A DNA stretch of 64,000 bases from Arenibaculum pallidiluteum (GCF_017355985.1 NZ_JAFIQU010000006.1:186001-250000), one strand, 5' to 3'. Shown: positions 39,219-53,390, counted from the first letter of the stretch. Program-made: numbers and translations. The notes: generated from the sequence alone by a model not told the origin.

Positions 39219-40502
39219 TCACACGTCCAGCAGCAGCCGGCGCGGATCCTCGATGCACTCCTTCACCCGCACCAGGAAGGTGACGGCCTCGCGGCCGTCG
39301 ATGATGCGGTGATCGTAGGACAGCGCCAGGTACATCATGGGCCGGATCTCGACCTTGCCGTTCACGGCGACCGGCCGCTCCATGGTCTTGTGCATGCCCA
39401 GGATGCCGGACTGCGGCGGGTTCAGGATCGGCGTCGACATCAGCGAGCCGTAGACGCCGCCGTTCGAGATCGTGAAGGTGCCGCCGGTCATCTCCTCCAT
39501 CGTGAGCTTGCCGTCGCGGGCCTTGCGGCCGTACTCGGCGATCTGCTTCTCGATGGCGGCGAAGTTCATCTGGTCCGCGTCGCGCACCACCGGCACGACG
39601 AGGCCGTTCGGCGTGCCGACCGCGACGCCGATGTCATAGTAGTTCTTGTAGACGAGGTCGCTGCCGTCGATCTCGGCGTTGACGGCCGGGATCTCCTTCA
39701 GCGCCTGGATGCACGCGCGCACGAAGAACGACATGAAGCCCAGCTTCACGCCGTGCTTCTTCTCGAAGTAGTCCTTGTACTCGTTGCGCAGCGCCATGAC
39801 GTTCGACATGTCCACCTCGTTGAAGGTGGTCAGCATGGCGGCGGTGTTCTGCGCCTCCTTCAGGCGCTCGGCGATGCGCTGGCGCAGGCGGGTCATGCGC
39901 ACCCGCTCCTCGCGGTCGGCGCGCAGGCGCGGACCCGAGGGCTGGGCCGGACGCGCGGCAGGAGCGGGAGCGGGAGCAGGAGCCGGGGCTGGGGCCGCCG
40001 CAGGCCGCACCGCCTGGCCCTGCATGAAGTTGACGACGTCCTCCTTGGTCAGACGGCCGTCCTTGCCGGTGGCCGGGATCCGGGCGGGATCCAGGCCGTT
40101 CTCGTCAATCATCTTGCGCACGGCTGGCGCCAGCACGTCGTTCGCCGCAGAAGGCGCCGCGACGGGCGCGGCCGCCGGCGCGGACGCCACAGCCGGGGCG
40201 GGAGTTGCCGCCGGGGCGGGCGCGGCCGCCTTCTTGGCGGGCTCGGCGACGTTCACCTGGGCGGCGCCGTCGGAGATGCGGCCCAGGACGGCGCCCACCT
40301 CGACGTTGCTGCCCTCATCGGCGAGGACCTCCGCGAGGGTTCCGCCCGCGGTGGCGTTGACCTCGAGCGTGACCTTGTCGGTCTCGAGCTCGACGAGGGG
40401 GTCGTCGACCTTGACCGTGTCGCCGACCTTCTTCAGCCACCGGGCGACGGTCGCCTCGCTGACCGACTCGCCGAGGGTGGGAACCATGATGTCCGTCGCC
40501 AT
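39219..40502 (-). CDS. sucB: 2-oxoglutarate dehydrogenase E2, dihydrolipoyl succinyltransferase
   Basis: 427 residues. Lipoyl domain at the N-terminus with the lipoylated Lys in [14 protein letters not shown]; Ala/Pro linkers; an E3-binding domain with [33 protein letters not shown]; and the acyltransferase domain ending [17 protein letters not shown] (His and Asp). Core of the complex converting 2-oxoglutarate to succinyl-CoA. Follows sucA by 56 bases and ends in a strong terminator. Confidence 0.98.
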   Translation of the reverse strand: MATDIMVPTLGESVSEATVARWLKKVGDTVKVDDPLVELETDKVTLEVNATAGGTLAEVLADEGSNVEVGAVLGRISDGAAQVNVAEPAKKAAAPAPAATPAPAVASAPAAAPVAAPSAANDVLAPAVRKMIDENGLDPARIPATGKDGRLTKEDVVNFMQGQAVRPAAAPAPAPAPAPAPAARPAQPSGPRLRADREERVRMTRLRQRIAERLKEAQNTAAMLTTFNEVDMSNVMALRNEYKDYFEKKHGVKLGFMSFFVRACIQALKEIPAVNAEIDGSDLVYKNYYDIGVAVGTPNGLVVPVVRDADQMNFAAIEKQIAEYGRKARDGKLTMEEMTGGTFTISNGGVYGSLMSTPILNPPQSGILGMHKTMERPVAVNGKVEIRPMMYLALSYDHRIIDGREAVTFLVRVKECIEDPRRLLLDV

Positions 40503-40558
40503 CGTCTACCTTTTCTTCTGTTCTATCGCGTCCTTGGGCGGATTCGGCGGCGTCGCCG

Positions 40559-43525
40559 TCACTTCACGGGGGCGGCCGGGGCGGTCGCCTTGACCGTCAG
40601 GGCCGCCTCGAGCAGCGCGGCCTGTTCGGTGTTGTGGCGCTTGTAGAGCCCGGTCGCCGGTGCGGCGGCCGCCGCACGCCCGACATAGACCGGACGGTTC
40701 GCCCTCTTCATGCCGGCCTCTACCATGCAGGCCTCGATCCGGCGGTCCATGAAGAACCAGTAGCCCTGGTTCTCGGGCTCCTCCTGGCACCACACCACGT
40801 CGGCGTTGGGGTAGCGCTTGAGCTGCGTGACCAGCGAGTTGTGCGGGAAGGGATAGAGCTGCTCGACGCGGACCAGCGCCACGTCCTTCGCGCCCATCTC
40901 CTCGCGCGCCTGGTAGAGGTCGTAGTAGACCTTGCCCGTGCACAGCACGACGCGCCGAATCTCCTTGTCGGCGACCAGCTTGTCGGTCTCGGGCAGGACC
41001 CGATGGAAGCTGGTGCCAGGCCCGAAATCGGCAAGCGAGGAGACGCAGAGCTTGTGCCGCAGCAGGCTCTTCGGCGTCATGATGATCAGCGGCTTGCGAT
41101 AATTCCGGCGCACCTGCCGGCGCAGCGCGTGGAAGTAGTTCGCGGGCGTCGTCAGGTTGCAGACCTGCCAGTTGTCCTCAGCGGAGAGCTGGAGGTAGCG
41201 CTCCGGCCGGGCCGAGCTGTGCTCGGGCCCCTGGCCCTCGTAGCCGTGGGGCAGCAGCATCACCAGGCCGGACATGCGCAGCCACTTGCTCTCGGCCGAG
41301 CTGATGAACTGGTCGATGATCACCTGCGCGCCGTTGGCGAAGTCGCCGAACTGGGCCTCCCAGAGGAACAGCGCGTGCGGCTCGGCCAGCGAGCAGCCGT
41401 ACTCGAAGCCGAGGACGGCCGCTTCGGAGAGCGGGCTGTCATGGACCTCGTACGGGGCCTGCTGGCCCGGCCGGATCGCGTTCAGCGGGACGTAGCGGCT
41501 CTCGTTGTCCTGGTCGATCAGCACCGAATGGCGCTGCGAGAAGGTGCCGCGGCCGACGTCCTGGCCCGACAGGCGGACGGGCGTGCCCTCGACGCAGAGC
41601 GTGCCGAAGGCCAGCGCCTCGCCGGTCGCCCAGTCGATGCCCTCGCCGCTCTCGATCATCTGCTGCTTCGCCTTGAGCTGGCGGACGATCTTCGAGTTGA
41701 TGTTGTAGCCCTGCGGCACCTTGGAGATCGAGAGCCCGACCTCCTTCAGCACCTCCAGCGGCACGGCGGTCTCGCCGCGGCGCTCGTCGCCGCGGCCGGC
41801 CTCGAGGCCCGACCACTTGCCCTCGAGCCAGTCCGCTCGGTTGGGCTTGTAGTTGGTCGCGGCCTCGAACTCCTTCTCCAGGCGATCCTGGAACTCCTGG
41901 ACGATCCGGTCGGCCTCGGCGGCCGTCACCACGTTCTCCGAGACGAGCTGGCGGGCGTAGATCTCGCGCGTCGAGGGGTGGTTGCGGATCGCCTTGTACA
42001 TCAGCGGCTGGGTGAAGCCGGGCTCGTCACCCTCGTTGTGGCCGTGGCGACGGTAGCAGACCATGTCCACCACCACGTCCTTCCGGAAGCGCTGGCGGAA
42101 CTCGACCGCGATGCGCGAGACGTGGACGACCGCCTCGGGATCGTCGCCGTTCACGTGGAAGATCGGCGCCTGGATCATCTTCGCCACGTCCGAGGAATAC
42201 TGCCCCGAGCGCGAGAAGGCTGGCATCGTGGTGAAGCCGATCTGGTTGTTGATTATGAAGTGGATCGTGCCGCCGGTGCGGTAGCCGCGCAGCTCCGACA
42301 GCAGCAGCGTCTCGGCCACCAGGCCCTGGCCCGCGAAAGCCGCGTCGCCATGCAGCAGGATGCCCAGGACCGCGTCGCGCGCCTCGTCGGTCGGCGGCGT
42401 GGTGCCGCAGATCTGCACCTGCTTGGCGCGGACGCGGCCGACCACGATCGGGTTCACCGCCTCGAGATGCGAGGGGTTCGGGCTCAGCGACAGGTGGACG
42501 GTGTTGCCGTCGAACTCGCGGTCGGACGAGGTGCCGAGATGGTACTTCACGTCGCCCGAGCCCTGGACGTCCTCTGGGCTCGCGGGCTTGCCCTGGAACT
42601 CCGAGAAGATCGCCGAGAAGGGCTTGCCCATGAAGTTGGCGAGCACGTTCAGGCGGCCGCGATGGGCCATGCCGAGCACGACTTCGCGCAGGCCGAGCTG
42701 ACTGCCGCGCTTCAGGACCTGCTCCATGGCCGGCAGCAGCGCCTCGCCGCCGTCGATGCCGAAGCGCTTGGTGCCCGTGTACTTCTTGTCGAGGAAGCGC
42801 TCGAAGGTCTCGGCGGCCGTCAGCCGCTCCAGGATCGCGCGCTTGCCGTTGACCGTGAAGTCGGTCTGGTTGCGCGGCCCCTCGATCCGCTCCTGGATCC
42901 AGGCCTTCTGCTCGGGGTCCTGGATATGCATGAACTCGACGCCGATCTTGCCGCAGTAGGTGCGCTGCAGCACCTCCACGATCTGGCGCAGCGTCCCGTA
43001 CTCCATTCCGAGCACGTTGTTGATGAAGATCGGCCGGTCCCAGTCGGCGTCGGTGAAGCCGTAGGTCCGGGGATCGAGCTCGGGATGGGGCTGGGGCGGG
43101 TTCAGCCCCAGCGGGTCGATCGTCGCCTGCAGGTGCCCGCGGACCCGGTACACCCGGATCAGCATCAGCGCCCGGATGCTGTCGAGCGTGGCCTGCCGAA
43201 CCTGCTCGGCGCTGAGCCCTGCCGCCCCGCCGGCGACCGCCGCGGCGGGGGCGGCCGAGCCGTTGGCCTTGGAGGCGCCCTTCGCCGCGGGGGCGGGCGC
43301 CGGGGCGGCAGCCCCGTTCCCGATCACCGCCGCGTCGTTGGGAGCCCAGCTAGCGCCGCGCAGCTCGCCCAGGACGGCGCGCGCATCGTCGTCGAGATCC
43401 CTGAAGAATCCGGTCCAGCTCGGGTCGACCGAGTTGGGGTCTTCGAGGAAGCGGGCGTACAGCTCGGCGATGAAGGTGGCGTTGGCGCCGAAGAGGAACG
43501 AGTTCTGCTCGTGCGTGGATGGCAT
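40559..43525 (-). CDS. sucA: 2-oxoglutarate dehydrogenase E1
   Basis: 988 residues. It starts MPSTHEQNSFLFGANATFIAELY; the first 180 residues of the longer frame are a shadow of sucD. ThDP/Mg region GDAAFAGQGLVAETLLLSELRGYRTGGTIHFIINNQIGF, central HRGRLNVLANFMGKPF, and C-terminal VLCTGKVYYDL and VEQLYPFP are all typical. Catalyses the decarboxylating step of the TCA cycle. An Ala-rich insertion of about 40 residues lies near residue 70. A hairpin lies 8 bases upstream of its start. Confidence 0.98.
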   Translation of the reverse strand: MPSTHEQNSFLFGANATFIAELYARFLEDPNSVDPSWTGFFRDLDDDARAVLGELRGASWAPNDAAVIGNGAAAPAPAPAAKGASKANGSAAPAAAVAGGAAGLSAEQVRQATLDSIRALMLIRVYRVRGHLQATIDPLGLNPPQPHPELDPRTYGFTDADWDRPIFINNVLGMEYGTLRQIVEVLQRTYCGKIGVEFMHIQDPEQKAWIQERIEGPRNQTDFTVNGKRAILERLTAAETFERFLDKKYTGTKRFGIDGGEALLPAMEQVLKRGSQLGLREVVLGMAHRGRLNVLANFMGKPFSAIFSEFQGKPASPEDVQGSGDVKYHLGTSSDREFDGNTVHLSLSPNPSHLEAVNPIVVGRVRAKQVQICGTTPPTDEARDAVLGILLHGDAAFAGQGLVAETLLLSELRGYRTGGTIHFIINNQIGFTTMPAFSRSGQYSSDVAKMIQAPIFHVNGDDPEAVVHVSRIAVEFRQRFRKDVVVDMVCYRRHGHNEGDEPGFTQPLMYKAIRNHPSTREIYARQLVSENVVTAAEADRIVQEFQDRLEKEFEAATNYKPNRADWLEGKWSGLEAGRGDERRGETAVPLEVLKEVGLSISKVPQGYNINSKIVRQLKAKQQMIESGEGIDWATGEALAFGTLCVEGTPVRLSGQDVGRGTFSQRHSVLIDQDNESRYVPLNAIRPGQQAPYEVHDSPLSEAAVLGFEYGCSLAEPHALFLWEAQFGDFANGAQVIIDQFISSAESKWLRMSGLVMLLPHGYEGQGPEHSSARPERYLQLSAEDNWQVCNLTTPANYFHALRRQVRRNYRKPLIIMTPKSLLRHKLCVSSLADFGPGTSFHRVLPETDKLVADKEIRRVVLCTGKVYYDLYQAREEMGAKDVALVRVEQLYPFPHNSLVTQLKRYPNADVVWCQEEPENQGYWFFMDRRIEACMVEAGMKRANRPVYVGRAAAAAPATGLYKRHNTEQAALLEAALTVKATAPAAPVK

Positions 43526-43533
43526 TGATCCGA

Positions 43534-43552
43534 CGCGGGCGTTGCGCCCGCG
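43534..43552 (-). promoter_or_regulatory. Hairpin directly upstream of sucA
   Basis: CGCGGGCG and CGCCCGCG form a perfect 8-base stem with a three-base loop, ending 8 bases before the sucA ATG, next to the ribosome-binding region. It sits in the 68-base sucD-sucA gap. Confidence 0.45.
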
Positions 43553-43593
43553 CCCTCTGATGGGTGGACTGGGCCAGAACTGGAGCTTTCGCC

Positions 43594-44469
43594 TCAGCCC
43601 TTCAAGGTCTTGAGCATCGTGCTGCCGAGGCTGGCGGGGCTGTCGGCCACTACGATGCCTGCGGAGCGCATGGCCTCCACCTTGAAATCGGCCGTGTCGT
43701 TGCCGCCCGAGATGACGGCGCCGGCATGGCCCATGCGGCGGCCCGGCGGGGCGGTGCGGCCGGCGATGAAGCCGACCACGGGCTTGCGGGTCTTGCTCGC
43801 GCGCAGGAACTCGGCGCCGTCGACCTCGGCGGACCCGCCGATCTCGCCGATCATGATAATGCCCTCGGTCTCCGGGTCGGCGAGGAACATCTCGAGCGAA
43901 TCGATGAAGTTCGTGCCGTTGACCGGGTCGCCGCCGATGCCGATGCAGGTCGTCTGGCCAAGGCCGGCCGCCGTCGTCTGGGCCACTGCCTCGTAGGTCA
44001 GCGTGCCCGAGCGCGAGACGATGCCGATCTTGCCGCGCCGGTGGATATGGCCCGGCATGATGCCGATCTTGCACTCGTCGGGCGTGATCACGCCCGGGCA
44101 GTTCGGGCCGATCAGGCGCGTCTTGGAGCCCTGCAGGACCCGCTTCACGCGGACCATGTCGAGCACCGGGATACCCTCGGTGATGCAGACCACCAGCGGG
44201 ATCTCGGTGTCGATCGCCTCCAGGATCGCGTCGGCCGCGAAGGGCGGCGGGACGTAGATCACCGAGGCGTTGGCGCCCGTCTTCTCGACCGCGTCGGCGA
44301 CCGTGTCGAAGACCGGCAGGTCCAGATGCGTGGTGCCGCCCTTACCCGGGGTGACGCCGCCCACCATCTTGGTGCCGTAGGCGATCGCCTGCTCGGAGTG
44401 GAACGTCCCCTGGGCGCCCGTGAACCCCTGGCAGATGACCTTCGTGTTCGAATTGACCAGGACAGCCAT
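43594..44469 (-). CDS. sucD: Succinyl-CoA synthetase alpha subunit
   Basis: 291 residues. [45 protein letters not shown] is the CoA-binding N-terminus, [20 protein letters not shown] follows, and the phosphorylated His lies in [12 protein letters not shown]. Forms the alpha-beta enzyme with SucC, making ATP or GTP from succinyl-CoA. Starts two bases after the sucC stop, so they form one translational unit. Confidence 0.98.
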   Translation of the reverse strand: MAVLVNSNTKVICQGFTGAQGTFHSEQAIAYGTKMVGGVTPGKGGTTHLDLPVFDTVADAVEKTGANASVIYVPPPFAADAILEAIDTEIPLVVCITEGIPVLDMVRVKRVLQGSKTRLIGPNCPGVITPDECKIGIMPGHIHRRGKIGIVSRSGTLTYEAVAQTTAAGLGQTTCIGIGGDPVNGTNFIDSLEMFLADPETEGIIMIGEIGGSAEVDGAEFLRASKTRKPVVGFIAGRTAPPGRRMGHAGAVISGGNDTADFKVEAMRSAGIVVADSPASLGSTMLKTLKG

Positions 44470-44471
44470 GG

Positions 44472-45683
44472 TTACGCCGCCTCCTTCACCGCCTTGACGA
44501 CCTTCTCCGCCGCATCCGCGAGATTGTCCGCGGACAGGATGGGAAGGCCGGACTCCGCCAGGATCTTCTTGCCGAGCTCGACGTTCGTGCCCTCGAGCCT
44601 GACAACCAGCGGCACGTGCAGGCTGACCTCGCGCGCCGCGGCGACGACGCCCTCGGCGATGACGTCGCAGCGCATGATGCCGCCGAAGATGTTGACCAGG
44701 ATCCCCTCGACGTTGGGATCGGACAGGATCAGCTTGAAGGCGATGGTGACGCGCTCCTTCGTGGCGCCGCCGCCGACGTCCAGGAAGTTCGCGGGCTCGC
44801 CGCCGTAGAGCTTGATGATGTCCATGGTCGCCATCGCGAGGCCCGCGCCGTTGACCATGCAGCCGATGTTGCCGTCGAGCTTCACGTAGTTCAGGCCGTG
44901 GCGGGTCGCCTCCAGCTCGGAGGCCTCCTCCTCGGCGGTGTCGCGCAGCTCCTCGATGTCCTTGTGCCGGAAGAGCGCGTTGTCGTCGAAATTCATCTTG
45001 GCGTCGAGCGCCAGCACCTCGCCGGCGCCGGTCACGACCAGCGGGTTGATCTCGACGATCGAGGCGTCCAGGTCCGCAAAGGCCTGGTACATCGCGAGCA
45101 TGAACTTGACCGCGGCGCCCACCTGCTTGCCCTCGAGGCCGAGGCCGAAGGCGAGCTGGCGCGCATGGTAGGCCTGCATCCCCTGGGCCGGGTCGATGTC
45201 GACCTTCAGGATCTTCTCGGGGGTGTTGTGGGCGACCTCCTCGATCTCCATGCCGCCCTCGGTCGAGGCCATCATGGTGACGCGCGAGGTCGCGCGGTCG
45301 ATCAGCAGGCCGAGGTAGAGCTCGCGCTTGATGTCGCAGCCTTCCTCGATGTAGACGCGCTTGACCTCCTTGCCGGCCACGCCCGTCTGCTTGGTGACGA
45401 GGACGTGGCCCAGCATGGCCTTGGCGTTCTCGCCGACCTCGGCCACCGACTTGACGACGCGCACGCCGCCCTTGCCGGCGGTGTCGACCGACCCGTCCGC
45501 CTTCTTGAACCGGCCGGCGCCGCGGCCACCGGCATGGATCTGGGACTTCACGACCCAGACGGGGCCGCCCAGGTCCTTTGCGATCTGCTCGGCCTCGGTC
45601 GGGGTGTAGGCCACGCCGCCCCGGGGCACGGCGACGCCGTACTTCTTGAGCAGGGTCTTGGCCTGGTACTCATGGATGTTCAT
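44472..45683 (-). CDS. sucC: Succinyl-CoA synthetase beta subunit
   Basis: 403 residues. ATP-grasp fold with [27 protein letters not shown] at the start, [17 protein letters not shown], and the C-terminal [18 protein letters not shown]. Binds nucleotide and succinate. It follows mdh, from which it is separated by a strong hairpin, so it may have its own promoter in the 69-base gap or rely on partial readthrough. Confidence 0.98.
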   Translation of the reverse strand: MNIHEYQAKTLLKKYGVAVPRGGVAYTPTEAEQIAKDLGGPVWVVKSQIHAGGRGAGRFKKADGSVDTAGKGGVRVVKSVAEVGENAKAMLGHVLVTKQTGVAGKEVKRVYIEEGCDIKRELYLGLLIDRATSRVTMMASTEGGMEIEEVAHNTPEKILKVDIDPAQGMQAYHARQLAFGLGLEGKQVGAAVKFMLAMYQAFADLDASIVEINPLVVTGAGEVLALDAKMNFDDNALFRHKDIEELRDTAEEEASELEATRHGLNYVKLDGNIGCMVNGAGLAMATMDIIKLYGGEPANFLDVGGGATKERVTIAFKLILSDPNVEGILVNIFGGIMRCDVIAEGVVAAAREVSLHVPLVVRLEGTNVELGKKILAESGLPILSADNLADAAEKVVKAVKEAA

Positions 45684-45734
45684 AGGCGTTCCATCCTTGT
45701 GATGGGCGTCTCGCGCCGTCGCGCGGGGGGCGGG

Positions 45735-48787
<3,053 letters not shown>

Positions 48788-48795
48788 GACCGGCC

Positions 48796-49629
48796 ATGCT
48801 GGTGACCACGCCCGAGATAGCCCGGCGCCTGGAACGGGCCGAGGCCCTGAATCTCGCGCGGCAGATGGAGGCCGTCGCGGCCCTGCGGCCCGGGCTCGAC
48901 GCCCGGGTGGCGAGGCTGGCCGGGGGAACCGTCGCCGTCGCGGGACCGAGCTTCGACCGCAAGCTGAATCACGCGACGGGACTGGGCATCGACGAGCCGC
49001 TGACGGACGCGGTGCTGGCTGAGGTCGAGCGGCTCTGCCATGGGCGCGGAGTGCCCGCCGAGATCGACCTGTCCCCCCATGCCGACGGCTCCGTGCTGCC
49101 GCTGCTCGCCACGCGGGGCTACGCGGTGAACGCCTACACCAATGTCTATGCCGCCGAGACGGGGGCCGCTCCGTCGTCGCCCCCTCCCCCGGGCGTCGCG
49201 GTGCGCCAGCTTGCCAGCGGAGGGGACGGGGAGTTCGTCCGGCTCTCGGTCGCGGCCTTCGCCGCCCAGGCGCGCGCGCGCCCGACGGCGCTGCTGGAGC
49301 TGCTGGCGCTGGTTGCGCTGGAACGGACCGACACGCTGGCCTTCATCGCAACCGTGGACGGCGAGCCCGCTGGCGCCGCGGCGCTGGCGCTGCTGCCGGT
49401 CCCGGGCGGGCTGACCGGGCACCTGCACATTGCCGGCACTCTGGACCGGTACCGGGGCAGGGGGGTCCAGGCGGCGCTGATCCACGCGCGGCTGGCCGCC
49501 GCAGCCGCTGCGGGCGCCGACCTCGCCAGCATCACGGCACGGCCATGGAACGCCAGCGCCCGCAACGCCGAGCGGGCGGGCTTCCGTCTCGCCTATACCA
49601 AGGCGACCTTCGCGAAGCCCGTACCCTGA
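48796..49629 (+). CDS. GNAT-family N-acetyltransferase
   Basis: 277 residues. The C-terminal half carries the GNAT fold: FIATVDGEPAGAAALALL, then HIAGTLDRYRGRGVQAALIHARLA with the acetyl-CoA loop (R-x2-G-x-G pattern RGRGVQ), and ITARPWNASARNAERAGFRLAY. The N-terminal half, ARRLERAEALNLARQMEAVAAL, is like those in GNAT proteins with a degenerate first repeat. Substrate unknown. Starts 9 bases after rmuC. Confidence 0.85.
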   Translation: MLVTTPEIARRLERAEALNLARQMEAVAALRPGLDARVARLAGGTVAVAGPSFDRKLNHATGLGIDEPLTDAVLAEVERLCHGRGVPAEIDLSPHADGSVLPLLATRGYAVNAYTNVYAAETGAAPSSPPPPGVAVRQLASGGDGEFVRLSVAAFAAQARARPTALLELLALVALERTDTLAFIATVDGEPAGAAALALLPVPGGLTGHLHIAGTLDRYRGRGVQAALIHARLAAAAAAGADLASITARPWNASARNAERAGFRLAYTKATFAKPVP

Positions 49630-49710
49630 GCCGCGCGGCCGGCGCCGGGCGGTTCCCGCCGCCCCGCCATGGCGCCGCCACACCGCTGCCACGCCGCAGC
49701 CGCCCTGCGC

Positions 49711-49739
49711 TTGACGGGCCCCGCGCGAGCCCATATGTG
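49711..49739 (+). promoter_or_regulatory. Putative promoter of the def operon
   Basis: TTGACG (49711-49716), 17-base spacer, TATGTG (49734-49739), 34 bases before the def ATG. The -35 matches five of six bases, and the -10 hexamer is the same as that proposed for atpH. Confidence 0.5.
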
Positions 49740-49772
49740 GAGCGATCACCCAATCCGGACCCGTGCGCCGCC

Positions 49773-50291
49773 ATGGCAAAGCTGCCGATCCTGATCGCCC
49801 CCGACCCACGCCTGAAGACCAGGGCCTCGCCCGTGGCGAAGGTGGACGACCGCATCCGCCGCCTGCTCGACGACATGCTCGAGACCATGTACGACGCGCC
49901 CGGCATCGGCCTCGCGGCCCCGCAGATCGGGGTGCTGGAGCGGCTGATCGTGATCGACGTCGCCGAGAAGGGCGAGCCGCCCGCGCCCATGCGCATCGTG
50001 AATCCCGAGATCACGTGGCGAAGCGAGGAGCTCTCGACCTACAACGAGGGCTGCCTGTCACTACCCGAGCACTACGCCGACGTGACCCGGCCGGCCCGGG
50101 TCAAGGTGCGCTACCAGGACGAGACCGGCGAGACGCGCGAGGTCGAGGCCGGCAGCCTGCTGGCGACCTGCCTGCAGCACGAGATCGACCACCTGGACGG
50201 CGTCCTCTTCGTCGATCACCTGTCGATGCTCAAGCGCAACATGATCATGCGCAAGCTGCAGAAGGCCAAGCGCGGCCAGGCATCGGCCTGA
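49773..50291 (+). CDS. def: Peptide deformylase
   Basis: 172 residues. All three motifs are intact: GIGLAAPQIG, EGCLSLP (Cys metal ligand) and QHEIDHLDG (two His ligands and Glu). It removes the formyl group from new proteins. Head of a def-methyltransferase-fmt-truA operon; fmt makes the formyl-methionyl-tRNA whose product def processes. Confidence 0.98.
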   Translation: MAKLPILIAPDPRLKTRASPVAKVDDRIRRLLDDMLETMYDAPGIGLAAPQIGVLERLIVIDVAEKGEPPAPMRIVNPEITWRSEELSTYNEGCLSLPEHYADVTRPARVKVRYQDETGETREVEAGSLLATCLQHEIDHLDGVLFVDHLSMLKRNMIMRKLQKAKRGQASA

Positions 50292-50295
50292 ACCA

Positions 50296-51174
50296 GTGGC
50301 GCGCTCCTCGCCCGCCCCGCGGCCGCCCGTGCCAGGCCGGGCCAAGGCCGACCGGGCCGAAACCGACCGGACCCGGCATCTCCGCACCTACGCCGAGCCG
50401 CGCTGGTACGACGTCGCCTTCGGCTACCGCGACGTGCCCGGCGAATGCACCTTCCTCCTGGACGAGGCCGCCCGGCTATCGGGCAGTCCCCCTGCCAGCG
50501 CCGTGGAGCTGGGCGCCGGCCCGGCGAACCATGCGGTCGAGCTGGCGCGCCGTGGGCTGGCCGTCCAGGCCGTCGACCTGGAGCCGGCCATGGTCCGTTA
50601 CGGCCTCGAAAAGGCCGCGGCCGCAGGCGTGTCGATCGCCTATGCCGAGGGCGACATTCGCGAATTCGCGCTGCCCCGGACAGTGGACCTGGCCCTGATG
50701 CTGCTGAACACCGCTGGCTGCATCGAGACCCAGGGCGATTTCATCGCGATGCTGCAACATTGCGCGTCGGCGCTGAACCCCGGCGGGATCCTTTGCATCG
50801 AGCTGCCGCATCCCCGCGACATCTGGCTGCGCGAGCCCGGCGGCTGGGAGGTCGAGCAGGACGGGATCCGGGTCCGGGTCGCCTGGGGCAGCGAGGGGGA
50901 CAGCTTCGATCCCGTGACCCAGCTCGGCGAGGTGACGACCACCCTGACCGTGTGGGAGGGCGGACGGAAGCGGGTGCTGCGCGACCGCGCGCTGCAGCGC
51001 CACTACACAGCGCCCGAGATCGCGGCCCTGGCCCGGCTCGCCGGCGGCGCTCTGGTGCCTGCCGCCTGGCACGGCGCGCTGGAGCCCGACGTGCCGGCGT
51101 CGGATCCCGACCGCGCCTGGCGCCTGGTGGCCTTCCTCCGCAAGGAGCCGAGCCCGGAGGGATCAGCACCATGA
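50296..51174 (+). CDS. SAM-dependent methyltransferase, class I
   Basis: 292 residues starting GTG four bases after def. The SAM motif I is [19 protein letters not shown], with [11 protein letters not shown] as motif II acid region and [12 protein letters not shown] as motif III. An N-terminal extension rich in Arg/Pro precedes the domain. Substrate unknown; a rare insertion between def and fmt, so it might modify a translation component, which is inference. It overlaps fmt by ATGA. Confidence 0.85.
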   Translation: MARSSPAPRPPVPGRAKADRAETDRTRHLRTYAEPRWYDVAFGYRDVPGECTFLLDEAARLSGSPPASAVELGAGPANHAVELARRGLAVQAVDLEPAMVRYGLEKAAAAGVSIAYAEGDIREFALPRTVDLALMLLNTAGCIETQGDFIAMLQHCASALNPGGILCIELPHPRDIWLREPGGWEVEQDGIRVRVAWGSEGDSFDPVTQLGEVTTTLTVWEGGRKRVLRDRALQRHYTAPEIAALARLAGGALVPAAWHGALEPDVPASDPDRAWRLVAFLRKEPSPEGSAP

Positions 51175-52094
51175 CGAAGCTTCGCCTGGCCTTCATGGGC
51201 ACGCCGGACTTCTCCGTCCCGATCCTGGAGGCGCTGGTCGGCGCCGGGCACGAGGTCGCCTGCGTGTACAGCCAGCCGCCCCGCCCGGCGGGCCGGGGCC
51301 ACCAGGTCCAGCCCTCGCCCGTGCACCGCGCGGCCGAGGGCCACGGCATCCCGGTGCGCACGCCCAGGACCCTGCGCACGCCGGAGGCCCAGGCCGAGTT
51401 CGCGGCACTGGAGCTGGATGCGGCGGTGGTCGCGGCATACGGCCTGATCCTGCCGAGGCCGGTGCTGGACGCGCCGCGGCTGGGCTGCCTGAACGTCCAC
51501 GCCTCGCTGCTGCCGCGCTGGCGCGGCGCAGCGCCGATCCAGCGGGCGATCCTGGCCGGCGATGCCGAGACCGGGGTCACCATCATGCAGATGGAGGAAG
51601 GGCTCGATACCGGCCCCATGCTGCTGGAGGAGCGCATCCCCATTGGCCCGCACACGACCGCACCGGCACTGCACGACGCATTGGCCGCCGCGGGTGCCCG
51701 GCTGATCCTGCCTGCGCTGGAGGGTGTTGCCACCGGCACGCTGGCGTCACGACCCCAGCCGGAGGAGGGCGTCACCTACGCCCGCAAGCTCGAGCGCGAG
51801 GAAGGCCGGATCGCCTGGGACGAGCCGGCCGAGGCGCTGCTGCGCCGGGTCCGGGCGCTGAACCCCTGGCCCGGCACCTGGTTCGAGGCACGAGGCGAGC
51901 GCATCAAGCTGCTCGAGGCCGAGCCGGCCGCCGGGACCGGCGCGCCGGGCACGGTCCTCGACGACCGGCTGAGCGTTGCCTGCGGCACCGGCGCGGTGCG
52001 CCTGCTGCGCGTCCAGCGCCCCGGAAAGGGCCCGGTGGACGCGGCGGCGCTGCTGAACGGATTCCCGCTGCCGCCGGGCACCGTGCTGGAATGA
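51171..52094 (+). CDS. fmt: Methionyl-tRNA formyltransferase
   Basis: 307 residues. [17 protein letters not shown] at the N-terminus; [21 protein letters not shown] contains the catalytic Asn and His, and [10 protein letters not shown] the Asp. C-terminal domain with [19 protein letters not shown] binds tRNA. It formylates initiator Met-tRNA. GGAGGGAT precedes the ATG, which overlaps the methyltransferase stop. Confidence 0.98.
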   Translation: MTKLRLAFMGTPDFSVPILEALVGAGHEVACVYSQPPRPAGRGHQVQPSPVHRAAEGHGIPVRTPRTLRTPEAQAEFAALELDAAVVAAYGLILPRPVLDAPRLGCLNVHASLLPRWRGAAPIQRAILAGDAETGVTIMQMEEGLDTGPMLLEERIPIGPHTTAPALHDALAAAGARLILPALEGVATGTLASRPQPEEGVTYARKLEREEGRIAWDEPAEALLRRVRALNPWPGTWFEARGERIKLLEAEPAAGTGAPGTVLDDRLSVACGTGAVRLLRVQRPGKGPVDAAALLNGFPLPPGTVLE

Positions 52095-52864
52095 GCGCCA
52101 CCGGGACGAGTGCGGGCGCGGGCGGCCCGACGCGCTGGCGCCTGCTGATCGAGTACGACGGCCGCCCCTTCGTCGGCTGGCAGCGCCAGGACAACGGGCC
52201 ATCCGTCCAGGGCGCCATCGAGGCGGCGATCCAGCGCTTCTGCGGCGAGACCGTCACGTTGTTCGCGGCCGGCCGCACCGATGCCGGCGTGCATGCGCGG
52301 GGGCAGGTCGCGCATTTCGACTGCGCGAAGCCGCTCGAGGCGCGTGCCGTGCGCGACGCCGTGAACCACCACCTGAGGCCGCAGCCGGTGGCGATCCTGA
52401 CGGCCGAGGCGGTGGACGAGACCTTCCATGCCCGCCTTTCCGCCCGCCAGCGCGGCTATCTCTACCGGATCGTGAACCGCAAGGCGCCGCTGGCTCTCGA
52501 CGCCGGGCGGGCCTGGCACATCGCCAAGCCCCTCGATGCCGAGGCGATGCATGCTGCGGCCCAGCTCCTGGTCGGCCATCACGACTTCACGAGCTTCCGC
52601 GCCAGCCTCTGCCAGGCGAAATCGCCCCTGAAGACGCTGGACCGGCTGGACGTCGTCCGCGACGGCGACGAGGTCCGGGTGACCGCCCGCGCCCGCTCCT
52701 TCCTGCATCATCAGGTCCGCAACATGGTGGGGACGCTGGCCCAGGTCGGCGAGGGGCGGTGGACCGCCGACGACGTCCGGACGGCGCTGGAAGCGCGCGA
52801 CCGATCCGCCGCCGGGCCGACGGCGCCGGCGGACGGCCTCTTCTTCACCGACGTGGTATACTGA
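52091..52864 (+). CDS. truA: tRNA pseudouridine(38-40) synthase TruA
   Basis: 257 residues. [35 protein letters not shown] with the catalytic Asp, and [18 protein letters not shown] are the TruA signatures. It modifies the anticodon stem of many tRNAs. The ATG overlaps the fmt stop (ATGA). The 3' end overlaps the convergent gene by 20 bases. Confidence 0.97.
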   Translation: MSATGTSAGAGGPTRWRLLIEYDGRPFVGWQRQDNGPSVQGAIEAAIQRFCGETVTLFAAGRTDAGVHARGQVAHFDCAKPLEARAVRDAVNHHLRPQPVAILTAEAVDETFHARLSARQRGYLYRIVNRKAPLALDAGRAWHIAKPLDAEAMHAAAQLLVGHHDFTSFRASLCQAKSPLKTLDRLDVVRDGDEVRVTARARSFLHHQVRNMVGTLAQVGEGRWTADDVRTALEARDRSAAGPTAPADGLFFTDVVY

Positions 52865-53390
52865 GCCCGGTCGGGCCGGAGGCGCCCCCGGCCGCCGCAG
52901 CCTCCTCCGCGGCGTCCCGTCCGCGCTCCGCGAGCTCCATCAGGACCACGAGGAACCCGCCCACGACCGCGCCGGCGGCGGCCCCGGCCGGCTCCTGGGC
53001 CACGAGGCGGCGCGCGGCGCCGGCCATCTCGCGCAGCCTCTCGGCGGGGCAGGCGCGCACCATCTTTCGCGCGCTGGCAAGGGCGCGCGGATCCGCGATA
53101 TCGGCGAGAACGAGGGATTCCGCAGGCTCGTGCGCACCGCCCGCGGCGCTCGCGCGCGCCTCGCGCTGCAGGATCTCCCGGTAGCAAGGCGAAGCGACGA
53201 TCGCATTGGCCGCCGTCTCGTCGAGTCCCGCCAGCTCGGGATGGGCGACGAGCCAGGCCACCTCGCGTCGCGCCAGGACGGGCATCGGCGGCACCAGACC
53301 GTCGAGCCCGGCGGCGGGCGAAGCTTCGCCGGGCGCAGCGACGTTCCGGCACGCCCCCTCTGCCGCGATCTGGATTTCAGGATCCTGCAT
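52845..53390 (-). CDS. Hypothetical protein, 181 aa
   Basis: Not recognised. The sequence [20 protein letters not shown] continues with [40 protein letters not shown], and a hydrophobic stretch [20 protein letters not shown] near residue 150 that could be a membrane segment. Codon use is typical of the genome, which supports it. A GTG at 53408 is an alternative start. It overlaps truA tail to tail by 20 bases. Confidence 0.62.
   Translation of the reverse strand: MQDPEIQIAAEGACRNVAAPGEASPAAGLDGLVPPMPVLARREVAWLVAHPELAGLDETAANAIVASPCYREILQREARASAAGGAHEPAESLVLADIADPRALASARKMVRACPAERLREMAGAARRLVAQEPAGAAAGAVVGGFLVVLMELAERGRDAAEEAAAAGGASGPTGLSIPRR

Noticed and set aside
40634-43528. 964-aa plus-strand open frame opposite sucA
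   Set aside because: Antisense shadow; sucA is unambiguous and the frame has no recognisable domain.
52711-53352. 213-aa minus-strand frame overlapping truA
   Set aside because: Arg/Ala/Gly-rich shadow; the alternative frame 52845-53390 has proper codon use.
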